The notes below the pieces were generated by a model. It made no database searches and had not been told where the DNA came from. It saw only the letters and a program-made list of their open reading frames with translations. Below, piece after piece: positions 15,481-23,357 of a DNA stretch of 40,449 bases. The stretch comes from Sporomusaceae bacterium. Its GTDB lineage: Bacteria > Bacillota > Negativicutes > Acidaminococcales > JAJUGR01. Position numbers and translations under genes: made by a program. Where the stretch lies: positions 1 to 40,449 of the forward strand of contig JAJUGR010000022.1 in NCBI GenBank assembly GCA_029265905.1, written 5' to 3'. Every line of letters starts with the position of its first letter. Positions within the stretch are counted from its first letter, which is position 1.

Positions 15481-15497
15481 TGCAAAAACCATGCCAA
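15481..15497 (-). promoter_or_regulatory. Sigma-54 (-24/-12) promoter of cyuA
   Basis: The minus strand reads TTGGCATGGTTTTTGCA, a close match to the sigma-54 consensus TTGGCACG-N4-TTGCA with the GG and GC steps correctly spaced. It sits 47 bases upstream of the cyuA ATG, directly downstream of a sigma-54 activator gene. Confidence 0.85.
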
Positions 15498-15541
15498 CTA
15501 GCGGAACCGTCTATTTTCACACTTTTTCATAAACGTCAATT

Positions 15542-15632
15542 TCTCAAAAAGAGACAAAAAAACTCCCTGCGTGCCCATAACACGCTGGGAGTCGTTGTTT
15601 CTCATTTTGAAACATCAATTCTCAAATTGAGA
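15542..15632. promoter_or_regulatory. Three palindromic activator sites upstream of the cyuA promoter
   Basis: Three related 13-mers occur: TCTCAAAAAGAGA (15542-15554), TCTCATTTTGAAA (15600-15612) and TCTCAAATTGAGA (15620-15632). The first and third are palindromes with a common TCTCA...GAGA pattern. They lie roughly 75-160 bases upstream of the expected cyuA start point, the normal range for enhancer sites of sigma-54 activators. The third site lies within the last codons and stop of the activator gene. Confidence 0.65.
15562..15592 (-). terminator. Terminator of the sigma-54 activator gene
   Basis: ACTCCCTGCGTG (15562-15573) and CACGCTGGGAGT (15581-15592) pair with one mismatch around a 7-base loop. 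The minus strand then runs into a T-tract. It separates the activator transcript from cyuA, so cyuA depends on its own promoter. Confidence 0.8.
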
Positions 15633-17402
15633 TTCAAGGCCGTATTCCTTCAGTTTGCGATAAAGCGTCGCGCGGCTAATCCCAAGCGCCCGCACCGTCT
15701 GCTCTCTCCCCGCCACAGTTGGGCCAAACTTGTTGACAGCGGCGACAATCGTTCTTTTTTCCAATTCCGCCAAAGGAATGATATCGCCAGACGATCTAGC
15801 CCCCGCCGCTGACGCTTTTTGTTTGATGCGCGCAGGAATCGCACTAACTGAAATAAGACTTGTCGGCTCAATGTTTACCAAGTACTCGGTTACATTTTCA
15901 AGCTCCCGCACATTGCCTGGCCAATCATAATCAAGCAGCAACCGATAGGCCTGCTCGTCTATGGTTTTGATGGGCTTATTCATCGCCGCAGCGTGCTTAA
16001 ACAAAAAAGACTGAATCAGCAAGGGCAAGTCATCCTTGCGCTCCCGCAAGGCAGGAATATACAGCGGGAACACATTAATCCGGTAATACAGGTCCTGGCG
16101 GAACTCGCCATTGGCCACCATTTCATCCAGGTCCTTGTGCGTGGCGGAAATAATCCTGACATCGACCGGCAGGCTGTCGATGCCGCCGACACGCTCTACC
16201 TTGCGTTCCTGCAAAACGCGCAGCAGTTTGGCCTGCAGCGACAACGACATATCGCCGATTTCATCCAAAAACAGCGTTCCGCCATCAGCCAGTTCAAATT
16301 TCCCTGGTTTTCCGCCGCGCTTTGCGCCGGTAAAAGCGCCTTCCGCGTATCCGAACAATTCGCTCTCCATCAGCGCCTCCGGAATCGCCGCACAGTTAAC
16401 CGCAATAAACGGCTTGTTTTTCCGTTCGCCAGCGCAGTGAATAGCGCGCGCGAACAGCTCCTTGCCGGTGCCGCTTTCGCCCTGAATTAAAACGGTCGTG
16501 CTGCTTCTCGACGCTTTACGCGCCGTATCTTTCACCGCACGCAGCAAGGGGCTCTCACCTAAGATCATATCGAGCGTGTAACAGTGCGCCTGAGAAGAAA
16601 GCTCCGACACAAACTGGCGCACCTCCGCCATTTCCCGCAGCGTCACGACGCTCCCCCGCACTTTGCCCCCCTCGAACCAGGGTTTGGCCGTAACCATGAA
16701 GTGCAGATGGCGGTCATTGGCGTTTCGAATAAACTCCCGGTTGGCAAAAGAACGGCCGTTTTGGATGACTTGTTCTAACGACAAACCCGGCAACAAGGTC
16801 CCAACAGAGCTGCCGACCGCCTCATTTGCCTTTGCATCCAACATAATCGCCGCAGCTGTATTCATATTGACAACCCGCCCCAGGCGGTCTACGGCGAGAA
16901 TGCCTTCCTGCACAGAATTCATCACGGTTTCCAGTTGCTGTTTCGTTACCTGTAACTGCTGCAATGTTTCCTGCTCGGAAATTTTGCTGGCCAACAGCTC
17001 CGCCATGCGCGTAATAAAATCAAGCAAATCGCGTTGCTGTTCAAGCAGCGTCTGCCGCTGTGCTTCGCTGAAAGCAACAAGGGCAATAATTCCGACCGTG
17101 CTCCCCCGGGCATTGATCGGGCAGCAAACCTCTGCCAATTCAGCGCAATTGTCCCGCAGGCGGCACGTTTCACACGCCTTGTGTTTGCCCGGTTCCTTAA
17201 TGATAAAGCCCCGGCCGCTGCGCAACACTTGGGCAAAAGCCGAAGCCTGGTCCAGCTTTTCGCCAACGGCCCGGTCGTAGCGGCCCGTGCCGGCAATACG
17301 GTTCAGCTTGTCGTCGACGATTGTCACCTCGACTCCCAGCACGCTGGCGATCGCTTCGGCGACTTGCTGGGCTGAGTGTTGAATCTGCTGAAGTTTTGAC
17401 AC
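15615..17402 (-). CDS. Sigma-54-dependent transcriptional activator with Cys-rich sensor domain, probable regulator of cyuA
   Basis: The 595-aa product has four regions. An N-terminal GAF-like sensor (about 1-135) carries clustered cysteines C77, C80, C86, C93 and C94. A PAS domain follows (about 155-260). The AAA+ domain has Walker A GESGTGKE (308-315) and GAFTGA (355-360), the loop that contacts sigma-54. A Fis-type helix-turn-helix ends the protein (GREQTVRALGISRATLYRKL). The start is GTG at 17402 with AAAGGGTG 9 bases upstream. The cysteine cluster could sense cysteine, sulfide or redox state, or hold a metal or iron-sulfur cluster. With the three palindromes and the -24/-12 promoter it forms a self-contained control module for cyuA. 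Functional similarity to CdsR is inferred from context. Confidence 0.93.
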   Translation of the reverse strand: MSKLQQIQHSAQQVAEAIASVLGVEVTIVDDKLNRIAGTGRYDRAVGEKLDQASAFAQVLRSGRGFIIKEPGKHKACETCRLRDNCAELAEVCCPINARGSTVGIIALVAFSEAQRQTLLEQQRDLLDFITRMAELLASKISEQETLQQLQVTKQQLETVMNSVQEGILAVDRLGRVVNMNTAAAIMLDAKANEAVGSSVGTLLPGLSLEQVIQNGRSFANREFIRNANDRHLHFMVTAKPWFEGGKVRGSVVTLREMAEVRQFVSELSSQAHCYTLDMILGESPLLRAVKDTARKASRSSTTVLIQGESGTGKELFARAIHCAGERKNKPFIAVNCAAIPEALMESELFGYAEGAFTGAKRGGKPGKFELADGGTLFLDEIGDMSLSLQAKLLRVLQERKVERVGGIDSLPVDVRIISATHKDLDEMVANGEFRQDLYYRINVFPLYIPALRERKDDLPLLIQSFLFKHAAAMNKPIKTIDEQAYRLLLDYDWPGNVRELENVTEYLVNIEPTSLISVSAIPARIKQKASAAGARSSGDIIPLAELEKRTIVAAVNKFGPTVAGREQTVRALGISRATLYRKLKEYGLESQFEN

Positions 17403-17546
17403 GCACTACTACACCCTTTCTTTGCTTCCTGACATCGTTTTTCAATGACGACTTGCAGGCAGGAACCCTCTTTACAACCGCCATTTTCATGATACGCTTG
17501 AAGTAAGAAACGACTGCTGAACATATTATAAAACGAGGTGATTCAA

Positions 17547-18188
17547 ATGTATCAAAATCGTTGGGAAGCCGGCAAGATTCTGGCCGAAAAACTGGCAAAA
17601 TACCACTTTGAATCAGTCTGCGTGTTGGGCATTCCACGCGGCGGCATCGTCACGGCCGCCCCGATCGCCCAACATTTTAAAACAAACTTGGACGTATTGG
17701 TGACACGCAAAATCGGGCACCCCATGAACCCGGAATTCGCCATCGGCGCGGTCATGCCCGATGGCAGCGCCGTTTTCGATTCCTTCACAATCAGCACCTC
17801 CAACGTGCCGCAAGCCTACTTGTCCGCAACCGTCGCCGAACAGCACGCCGAGCTGCAGCGCCGCATGCTGCTTTACACCGGCTCGACAACCCCGCCCAAC
17901 GTAGCCGGCAAAACCGCGATCATCGTCGACGACGGCATCGCCACCGGCTACACCATGATCGCGGCGATCAAATGGATCAAAACGCTGAAGCCGGCCAAAA
18001 TCGTTGTTGCCGTGCCCGTCGGCCCGCCGGAAACAATCGAGCAGTTGATGCGCTTGGCGGATATCGTGGTCTGCCCGCTGCAGCCGCCTTCCTTCATGGC
18101 CGTAGGCATGCATTACGCCGAGTTCCCGCAGACAACCGACGAGGAAGCTATCGCCCTCTTAAAGCAATGCCGGCAGCCTGCCACTTAA
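17547..18188 (+). CDS. Phosphoribosyltransferase-family protein
   Basis: The 213-aa product is a type I phosphoribosyltransferase-fold protein. The PRPP-binding motif IIVDDGIATG (125-134) and the early GIPRGGIV loop (28-35) are clear. This subgroup occurs as stand-alone genes in many bacteria, and its substrate is not established from sequence. A flexible loop after TRKIGHPMNPEFAIGAV resembles the group annotated as putative phosphoribosyltransferases. ATG at 17547 has GAGGTGA 6 bases upstream; GTG at 17538 overlaps that site. It is divergent from the sigma-54 regulator and converges on the kinase gene, sharing TTAA between the two stop codons. Confidence 0.88.
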   Translation: MYQNRWEAGKILAEKLAKYHFESVCVLGIPRGGIVTAAPIAQHFKTNLDVLVTRKIGHPMNPEFAIGAVMPDGSAVFDSFTISTSNVPQAYLSATVAEQHAELQRRMLLYTGSTTPPNVAGKTAIIVDDGIATGYTMIAAIKWIKTLKPAKIVVAVPVGPPETIEQLMRLADIVVCPLQPPSFMAVGMHYAEFPQTTDEEAIALLKQCRQPAT

Positions 18189-19567
18189 AGCTTGTAGATG
18201 CTTCCGCCGATGAATTCTCTAAGCACCGAATTGAAGGGGACTTTATCAGCCGCAAGCGGCTCGAAAAAGCTCAGCAGGTTCAACAAGCGTTCGCGCGTAT
18301 CATAGTAAGGGCTGCCTTCCGGCACCTTTTTCAGCACGGCTTCCGCAAAGGGGCGCAGGACATTCATCTCATACAGCAGGCTTGAGTTGAACATCACGTC
18401 CGATTCCTCCCTGAACTTAAAGACATGGAGGTCCTCGCCCCGGCGCACATTGCCCCATTGCTTGAGCGTCTCCTCCGGCGCTGTCCCCCGGAAACGCTCG
18501 CCTCGCACCATGCGGCGAAGCAACCGCACCTCGGTTGTCGGCACTCGGTTCGTGTAATCAACGTTCAGTTCAAACAAGGCGCTGATATAAATTTTAAACA
18601 GCATGTTCCGGTTCACCTCCGGCAGCAGGGCCGGATTCAAGGCGTGGATGCCTTCGATAACCAAAATTTCCGACGGCCCCAGCCGCATGGGAGCCGTTTT
18701 TTTTAGTCTTTTCCCCGAAGAGAAGTCAAATAGCGGCGTTTCAACGGTTTCCCCTTTGATCAACTGCCCCAACTGGTGCTGCAGCAAAGCCAGGTCGAGC
18801 GCATAAAGCGTCTCAAAGTCAAAGTTGCCCTCGGCATCCCTCGGCGTATCCTCACGGTTGACGAAATAATTGTCCAACGACAGCGGCACCGGCTTCAACC
18901 CGTTGACAAGCAACTGCGTAGACAGCCGCTGCGCGAAGGTTGTTTTCCCGGACGAGGACGGGCCAGAAATCATCACCAACCGCACCGCCCGGCGATGCTG
19001 CAAGATGTGATCCGCGATATCGGCTATTTCCTTTTCCTGCAACGCCTCGGCAATACTGAGCAACTCCAATCCGCGGCCGGAGGTGATGTAAGCATTCACA
19101 TCCGGCACCAACTCCAGGTCCAGGTTGTCAAGCCATTGCTGCAGCTTGCCATACGTCTCAGACAAGATGGCCGGAAAAACAAAGGCCGCATCGCCTTCCG
19201 CCGCCTTGGCGAAATCCACTATAAACCCGGTCGAAAAAGGAATAATCCGAAACGGCTCCACCAACGCGGCATGCGTGTTGGCCGGATAAACCGCTTTGAT
19301 GATGGCGTCGCCAACTCGATAGCGGTAATATCCGCCTTGCCTGTCGACAAGCTCAATCGGGCTGTCCTTTGCCACCCATTCCTGCAGTTTGGCGGCAATT
19401 TGCATGACTTCCCGCGTGGACAGCACCGACCCGATCAATTTGCAAAACACGCCATCTTGTATGGAGTACGCGGTTTTCAAGGTTTCTCCCGGAAAGAGCT
19501 CCTGCACGACTTTAATCAGCCCCAGCTTCACCGTTTGCCGGCGTTGGCGCAAATGCGTTTCGCCCAT
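18185..19567 (-). CDS. Uridine kinase-like nucleoside kinase
   Basis: The 460-aa product has an N-terminal domain of about 190 residues of the threonyl-tRNA synthetase-like type often fused to this kinase. A P-loop kinase domain follows, with GPSSSGKTT (202-210), SLDNYFVNREDTP and EGIHALNP, typical of the uridine kinase/phosphoribulokinase superfamily. It probably phosphorylates a nucleoside, but the fusion class is poorly characterised. Homologues are often about 550 aa, so this copy is somewhat short at the N terminus. ATG at 19567 with GGTG upstream is preferred over 19627, which would overlap the channel gene. It lies 26 bases downstream of the channel gene and probably shares its transcript. 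Confidence 0.85.
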   Translation of the reverse strand: MGETHLRQRRQTVKLGLIKVVQELFPGETLKTAYSIQDGVFCKLIGSVLSTREVMQIAAKLQEWVAKDSPIELVDRQGGYYRYRVGDAIIKAVYPANTHAALVEPFRIIPFSTGFIVDFAKAAEGDAAFVFPAILSETYGKLQQWLDNLDLELVPDVNAYITSGRGLELLSIAEALQEKEIADIADHILQHRRAVRLVMISGPSSSGKTTFAQRLSTQLLVNGLKPVPLSLDNYFVNREDTPRDAEGNFDFETLYALDLALLQHQLGQLIKGETVETPLFDFSSGKRLKKTAPMRLGPSEILVIEGIHALNPALLPEVNRNMLFKIYISALFELNVDYTNRVPTTEVRLLRRMVRGERFRGTAPEETLKQWGNVRRGEDLHVFKFREESDVMFNSSLLYEMNVLRPFAEAVLKKVPEGSPYYDTRERLLNLLSFFEPLAADKVPFNSVLREFIGGSIYKL

Positions 19568-19593
19568 CCCCTTCACCCCCGGCTTTCCCGTTG

Positions 19594-20424
19594 TTATTTG
19601 ACCAACCTGCCGCCGCACGCTTTGCAAAAGTTTGCATCCGGCTCATGCTGCCCCATTCCGCACTCCGGGCAATGGCTGCGTTTTGCCGACCGGCCCGCCC
19701 GGTATGCGATTTCCGCCGTAACGATGCCGGTTGGGACAGCAATTATACCATAGCCCATAATCATAACAACTGCAGCAAGCAGCCGCCCGCCGACCGTGAC
19801 CGGCGTGATGTCACCGAACCCGACTGTCGTCAGCGTGACGATCGCCCAATACATGCCGGTCGGAATGCTGTCAAACCCGCTTTCCGCCCCTTCGATGACG
19901 TACATCATGGTTCCGATAATAACCACCAACACCATAACCGTACTCAAAAAAACGGTGATTTTAAACCGGCTCGCCCGCAACGCCTCGATGAGCAACTCCG
20001 CTTCGCCGACATAGCGGCCCAACTTCAGTATCCGGAACACCCGGAGCAGGCGCAAAACCCGAATGACCAAAAAATACTGCAGCCCAAATTCAAAAACGCT
20101 CAGGTAAGTCGGCAAAACAGCCAACAGGTCGATGATCCCCAGCGGACTGGTGACGTAATAGCGCCAGCTGCGCACGCAAACCAGGCGCAATGCGTATTCC
20201 AGCGTGAAAACGAGTGTGAAAAGCCATTCTAGGCCGCGCAGCCAGGCACCGTATTCCGCATTCAGGCTGTCCACGCTTTCAAAAATGACCGACAGCACGC
20301 TCAGCACGATCAGCCAAAGCAAAGCCACGTCAAAAGCACGCCCGGCCGGCGTGTCAGAGCGGAAAATGATCACATACAGTTGTTCGCGCCAATCGCTTGT
20401 CTGCGGGCTTTGGTCTCGCAGCAT
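19594..20424 (-). CDS. Voltage-gated-type potassium channel with C-terminal zinc ribbon
   Basis: The 276-aa product has six predicted membrane helices. The S4-like helix carries regularly spaced arginines (R122-R137, RVLRLLRVFRILKLGR). The pore helix and selectivity filter TVGFGD (200-205) are those of K+ channels. After the last helix a zinc-ribbon tail follows, with CPEC (252-255) and CKAC (267-270). The single-chain six-helix design matches bacterial Kv-like channels such as KvAP, whereas the zinc ribbon is unusual as a cytoplasmic domain. ATG at 20424 has GAGGGG 9 bases upstream. It is followed by the nucleoside kinase gene. Confidence 0.92.
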   Translation of the reverse strand: MLRDQSPQTSDWREQLYVIIFRSDTPAGRAFDVALLWLIVLSVLSVIFESVDSLNAEYGAWLRGLEWLFTLVFTLEYALRLVCVRSWRYYVTSPLGIIDLLAVLPTYLSVFEFGLQYFLVIRVLRLLRVFRILKLGRYVGEAELLIEALRASRFKITVFLSTVMVLVVIIGTMMYVIEGAESGFDSIPTGMYWAIVTLTTVGFGDITPVTVGGRLLAAVVMIMGYGIIAVPTGIVTAEIAYRAGRSAKRSHCPECGMGQHEPDANFCKACGGRLVK

Positions 20425-20519
20425 AATTATTCGCCCCTCTTTCGCGACGAATCACGGCTCATCCTGCTTTGCCTATTCTACGTTTCGACGCCAAACCCCT
20501 GCCTCGGCTATAAAAGCAG

Positions 20520-20548
20520 AAAACACGGCCCGCATCAGGCCGTGTTTT
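20520..20548 (-). terminator. Terminator of the marR-lysA unit
   Basis: AAAACACGGCC (20520-20530) and GGCCGTGTTTT (20538-20548) form a perfect 11-bp stem with a 7-base loop and T-runs on both sides, 13 bases after the lysA stop. Confidence 0.9.
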
Positions 20549-20561
20549 TCGTTGCGATGGT

Positions 20562-21818
20562 TTAGTTTTCTTTCGGCAATTCCAGGGTGGCAAAGTAGTC
20601 GGCAACCGTTTCCGCCCGGCGAATCATTTTGACCTCGCCGTTTGGCTGAAGCAGCAGCTCAGCAGAGCGAAGCTTGCCGTTGTAGTTGAAGCCCATGGCA
20701 AAGCCGTGCGCGCCGGTGTCGTGAATCACGACCGTGTCGCCGATGTCGATAACTGGCAAAGCGCGGTCGATGGCGAACTTGTCGTTGTTCTCGCACAGGG
20801 AGCCCGTAACGTCATAGACATGGTCGAGCGGCAGGTTTTCTTTGCCGACCACGGTGATGTGGTGATAGGAGCCATACAAGGCGGGGCGCATCAAGTTGGC
20901 CATGCAGGCGTCCAAACCGACATAGTTTTTATAAGTCTCCTTCTTGTGGAGCACCTTGGAGACCAGGTAGCCGTACGGGCCGGTGATCATGCGGCCGCAT
21001 TCCATGCAGATGCGGAGCGGGTGCAGACCGTTGGCGACGATTTTCTCCTCATAAAGCTTTTTAATGCCTTGCCCGACATACTCCAAGTCAACCGCTTCCT
21101 GCTCCGGTTTGTAAGGAATGCCGATGCCGCCGCCGAAATTGACGAATTCCATGTTGATGCCCAATTGCTGCTTGATCTCAACGATCAGGTCGAACATCAT
21201 GTTCGCTGTGCCGATAAAGCAGTCCGGGTTCAGCTCGTTGGAAATAACCATGGTGTGAATGCCGAAGCGTTTCACGCCTTTTTCTTTCAAGATGCGGTAG
21301 CCTTCAAAAATTTGCGCCTTCGTGAAGCCGTATTTAGCCTCTTCCGGATAGCCGATAATCGTATTGCCGCTTTGCATCAGCGGGCCCGGGTTGTAGCGGA
21401 AGGACACGATGTCCGGCAGGCCGGCATGCTTTTCCAGGTATTCGATGTGGCTGATGTCATCGAGGTTGATAATTGCCCCAATTTTTTTCGCCGCCTGGAA
21501 CTCGGCCGCCGGCGTGTCATTGGACGAGAAAATGATGTTTTCGCCCGTGATGCCCGCCATCTCCGACAGCAGCAATTCCGGCAGGGAACTGCAGTCGGCG
21601 CCAATGCCTTCTTCACGCAGAATTTTCAAGATCGACGGGTTAGGCGTCGCCTTAACCGCAAAATATTCCTTGTACTCAGGCGCCCAGGAGAAGGCCGCCA
21701 AAAGACGGCGCGCATTGCTGCGGATCGCCGCTTCGTCATAGATATGAAAAGGAGTCGGATATTCCTTAATAATCTCTTCCAGCTGTTCTTTTGTAAAAGG
21801 TAGTTTTTTCTCCGCCAT
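20562..21818 (-). CDS. lysA: Diaminopimelate decarboxylase-family enzyme (PLP, fold III)
   Basis: The 418-aa product is an alanine-racemase-fold PLP decarboxylase. The PLP lysine is K56 in YFAVKATPN. The HxxMVISNE segment, FGGGIGIPY (glycine loop for the PLP phosphate), MECGRMITGPYG, GSLCENNDKFA (substrate-binding Cys/Glu) and HDTGAHGFAMGFNYN near the C terminus all fit LysA-type enzymes. It would convert meso-diaminopimelate to L-lysine. Related enzymes acting on ornithine, lysine or carboxynorspermidine share this fold, so the substrate is inferred. ATG at 21818 has GGAGG 9 bases upstream. It lies 30 bases downstream of a marR-type gene, probably in one operon, which is unusual for lysA. 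Confidence 0.85.
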   Translation of the reverse strand: MAEKKLPFTKEQLEEIIKEYPTPFHIYDEAAIRSNARRLLAAFSWAPEYKEYFAVKATPNPSILKILREEGIGADCSSLPELLLSEMAGITGENIIFSSNDTPAAEFQAAKKIGAIINLDDISHIEYLEKHAGLPDIVSFRYNPGPLMQSGNTIIGYPEEAKYGFTKAQIFEGYRILKEKGVKRFGIHTMVISNELNPDCFIGTANMMFDLIVEIKQQLGINMEFVNFGGGIGIPYKPEQEAVDLEYVGQGIKKLYEEKIVANGLHPLRICMECGRMITGPYGYLVSKVLHKKETYKNYVGLDACMANLMRPALYGSYHHITVVGKENLPLDHVYDVTGSLCENNDKFAIDRALPVIDIGDTVVIHDTGAHGFAMGFNYNGKLRSAELLLQPNGEVKMIRRAETVADYFATLELPKEN

Positions 21819-21848
21819 AAACAAATGCCTCCAGTATATAAAATTTCC

Positions 21849-22304
21849 TTAAGAATTGGCCTTTTCCAATGCCGTCACCAGGCGCTCGACCGCGCTCATC
21901 ACCTCACGGACATGCCCGCGCGGCAGGTGCTCAATGACATTCTGGTAGTAATACTCGATGCTGCCCTGCAGTTTGTGCGCCGCCGCCATCCCCTGCTCGG
22001 TGAGGGATGCCTCGACAATCCGCTTGTCGTGCAGCGACTTTTGGCGCACGACAAGGCCGTCGCGAACCAAGTTGTTCATAATGCGGGTCACCGTGCTGAT
22101 TTCGAGCTTCATCTTTTCGCTTATTTCATTAATCGAAAGGGTGTGATGTTTGTGCAGTTCCAGCAAAACGTGGCATTGTGAACTGGTAAACCCGTGGGAC
22201 TTGATATGCACCCGCTCCAACTGCTGAAAAGTGCGCACCGCCTTTTGCAGCAATTCGCCGATATCTTCAACGCAGCGCTTGTATTTTTCCTCATCCGTGT
22301 GCAT
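21849..22304 (-). CDS. MarR-family transcriptional regulator
   Basis: The 151-aa product has the MarR winged-helix core: FTSSQCHVLLELHKHHTLSINEISEKM, recognition helix STVTRIMNNLVRDGLV, and the wing with DKRIVEASLTEQG. Dimerisation helices lie at both ends. ATG at 22304 has GAGGTG 6 bases upstream; GTG at 22313 is less likely. Its own promoter overlaps a 13-bp inverted repeat, so autoregulation is likely. It probably also controls lysA downstream. The ligand is unknown. Confidence 0.92.
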   Translation of the reverse strand: MHTDEEKYKRCVEDIGELLQKAVRTFQQLERVHIKSHGFTSSQCHVLLELHKHHTLSINEISEKMKLEISTVTRIMNNLVRDGLVVRQKSLHDKRIVEASLTEQGMAAAHKLQGSIEYYYQNVIEHLPRGHVREVMSAVERLVTALEKANS

Positions 22305-22321
22305 CCTGTTCACCTCTGCTT

Positions 22322-22354
22322 ACACATTTATTTGTATCATGCAAGTAAATGTGT
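22322..22354. promoter_or_regulatory. MarR-type operator over the marR promoter
   Basis: ACACATTTATTTG (22322-22334) and CAAGTAAATGTGT (22342-22354) are 13-base inverted repeats with one mismatch and a 7-base centre. They cover the -10 region and spacer of the marR promoter, as expected for an autorepressor. Confidence 0.75.
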
Positions 22355-22359
22355 GTCAA
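22331..22359 (-). promoter_or_regulatory. Sigma-A promoter of marR-lysA
   Basis: On the minus strand TTGACA (22359-22354), a 17-base spacer and TACAAA (22336-22331) form a promoter 27 bases upstream of the marR start. Confidence 0.7.
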
Positions 22360-22379
22360 GCAAAATCGTTGCCGCGAAG

Positions 22380-23231
22380 CTAGCGTTCGGGCGCTGGTTG
22401 AAAGAAAAACCACCGCATCGCAATCCGTTTGGCGATTTCCTCCCGCGAACCGGGCGCAATCGGCTGCCAAGCGCCGCCGTCCAGCAAGGAAATCCTCCGT
22501 TGCCGGCGATCATAGTCGGCGTAGGATACCACCCTCGACTTCTCCTCGCGCAGCGAAAATTGATAGTGAATGACCGTATGGCGCAAGTCCTGAAGGACCG
22601 GACGCGGTTTTACGGCCAGCGCCTCCACTTCCGCTATGCGCGCGGCGATTCCCTGCTCGTTCCAAACCCAGCGCATCCGGATTTCAATATATTCGGGATC
22701 GACAGGCGGCCAGACGACGACTGAATGAACATCCCAGTAGAGGTCGCCATCCGAACAAGGCATCGTTCCATACCAACGGGGGCCGTCCGCCAGCAAATGC
22801 TCCGGCCTGGACTGCAGGTCAATTTTCCCGTCCTTGGCAAAGGCCAGCGCCCGTTGAACGCCCTGCAACCGTTCCGAATCCATCGGCAGCAGGGCAAACG
22901 ACCCCGGTTTTAGCGACCGAAAAAGCTCCCGGCCGTCTTTATCGTAATAATAGCTGCTAAGGTTGCGGTTCTGCAGGATCTGGCTCAATAGCACTTCATT
23001 TTGCCACAGCACCTTTTTGTACTGGTGCGGATGCCCATCGTCGTCAACAACCCATAACGTCCAGTAAACAACGCGCTCCCCGTCCCGCACGACGGAATCG
23101 ATATCGACGTACTCAGTGCACGCCCCAAAGCGCGTTCCCTCCAGTCGCTGCAGATACGTCCAGTTTGCCGCATCCGCAGTGCCCATAAAGCAAAACCACG
23201 CCAACAGCCACAACAATACGCCTCTTTTCAT
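22380..23231 (-). CDS. Secreted protein of unknown function with two similar halves
   Basis: The 283-aa product starts with a clear signal peptide (MKRGVLLWLLAWFCF..., cleavage after TADA), so it is exported. The mature part seems to hold two related units. Each opens with W-x-Y/G, a Cys, then an acidic 'Y(V/W)D-(I/V)-(D/H)SV' strand and a W-rich beta strand (about 23-110 and 150-265). The second unit ends with SREEIAKRIAMRWFF. The pattern resembles small 'surface-adhesin E-like' secreted proteins of Negativicutes, but this is recognition by eye only. It stands alone between marR-lysA and livF. I cannot assign a function. Confidence 0.7.
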   Translation of the reverse strand: MKRGVLLWLLAWFCFMGTADAANWTYLQRLEGTRFGACTEYVDIDSVVRDGERVVYWTLWVVDDDGHPHQYKKVLWQNEVLLSQILQNRNLSSYYYDKDGRELFRSLKPGSFALLPMDSERLQGVQRALAFAKDGKIDLQSRPEHLLADGPRWYGTMPCSDGDLYWDVHSVVVWPPVDPEYIEIRMRWVWNEQGIAARIAEVEALAVKPRPVLQDLRHTVIHYQFSLREEKSRVVSYADYDRRQRRISLLDGGAWQPIAPGSREEIAKRIAMRWFFFQPAPER

Positions 23232-23322
23232 TGTAACGCCCCCTCGCCAGCCACTCTCGCATTTTCACTTATAGAAACGTTCTTATGCCGCAAAAGGTAA
23301 CGGTTTTGCCGCCTTGGCAAAG

Positions 23323-23349
23323 AAAAACCCCGGCTTTCGCCGGGGTTTT
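23323..23349 (-). terminator. Terminator of the livKHMGF operon
   Basis: AAAACCCCGGC and GCCGGGGTTTT form a perfect 11-bp stem with loop TTTC, nine bases after the livF stop. Confidence 0.9.
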
Positions 23350-23357
23350 CGTGCTCA

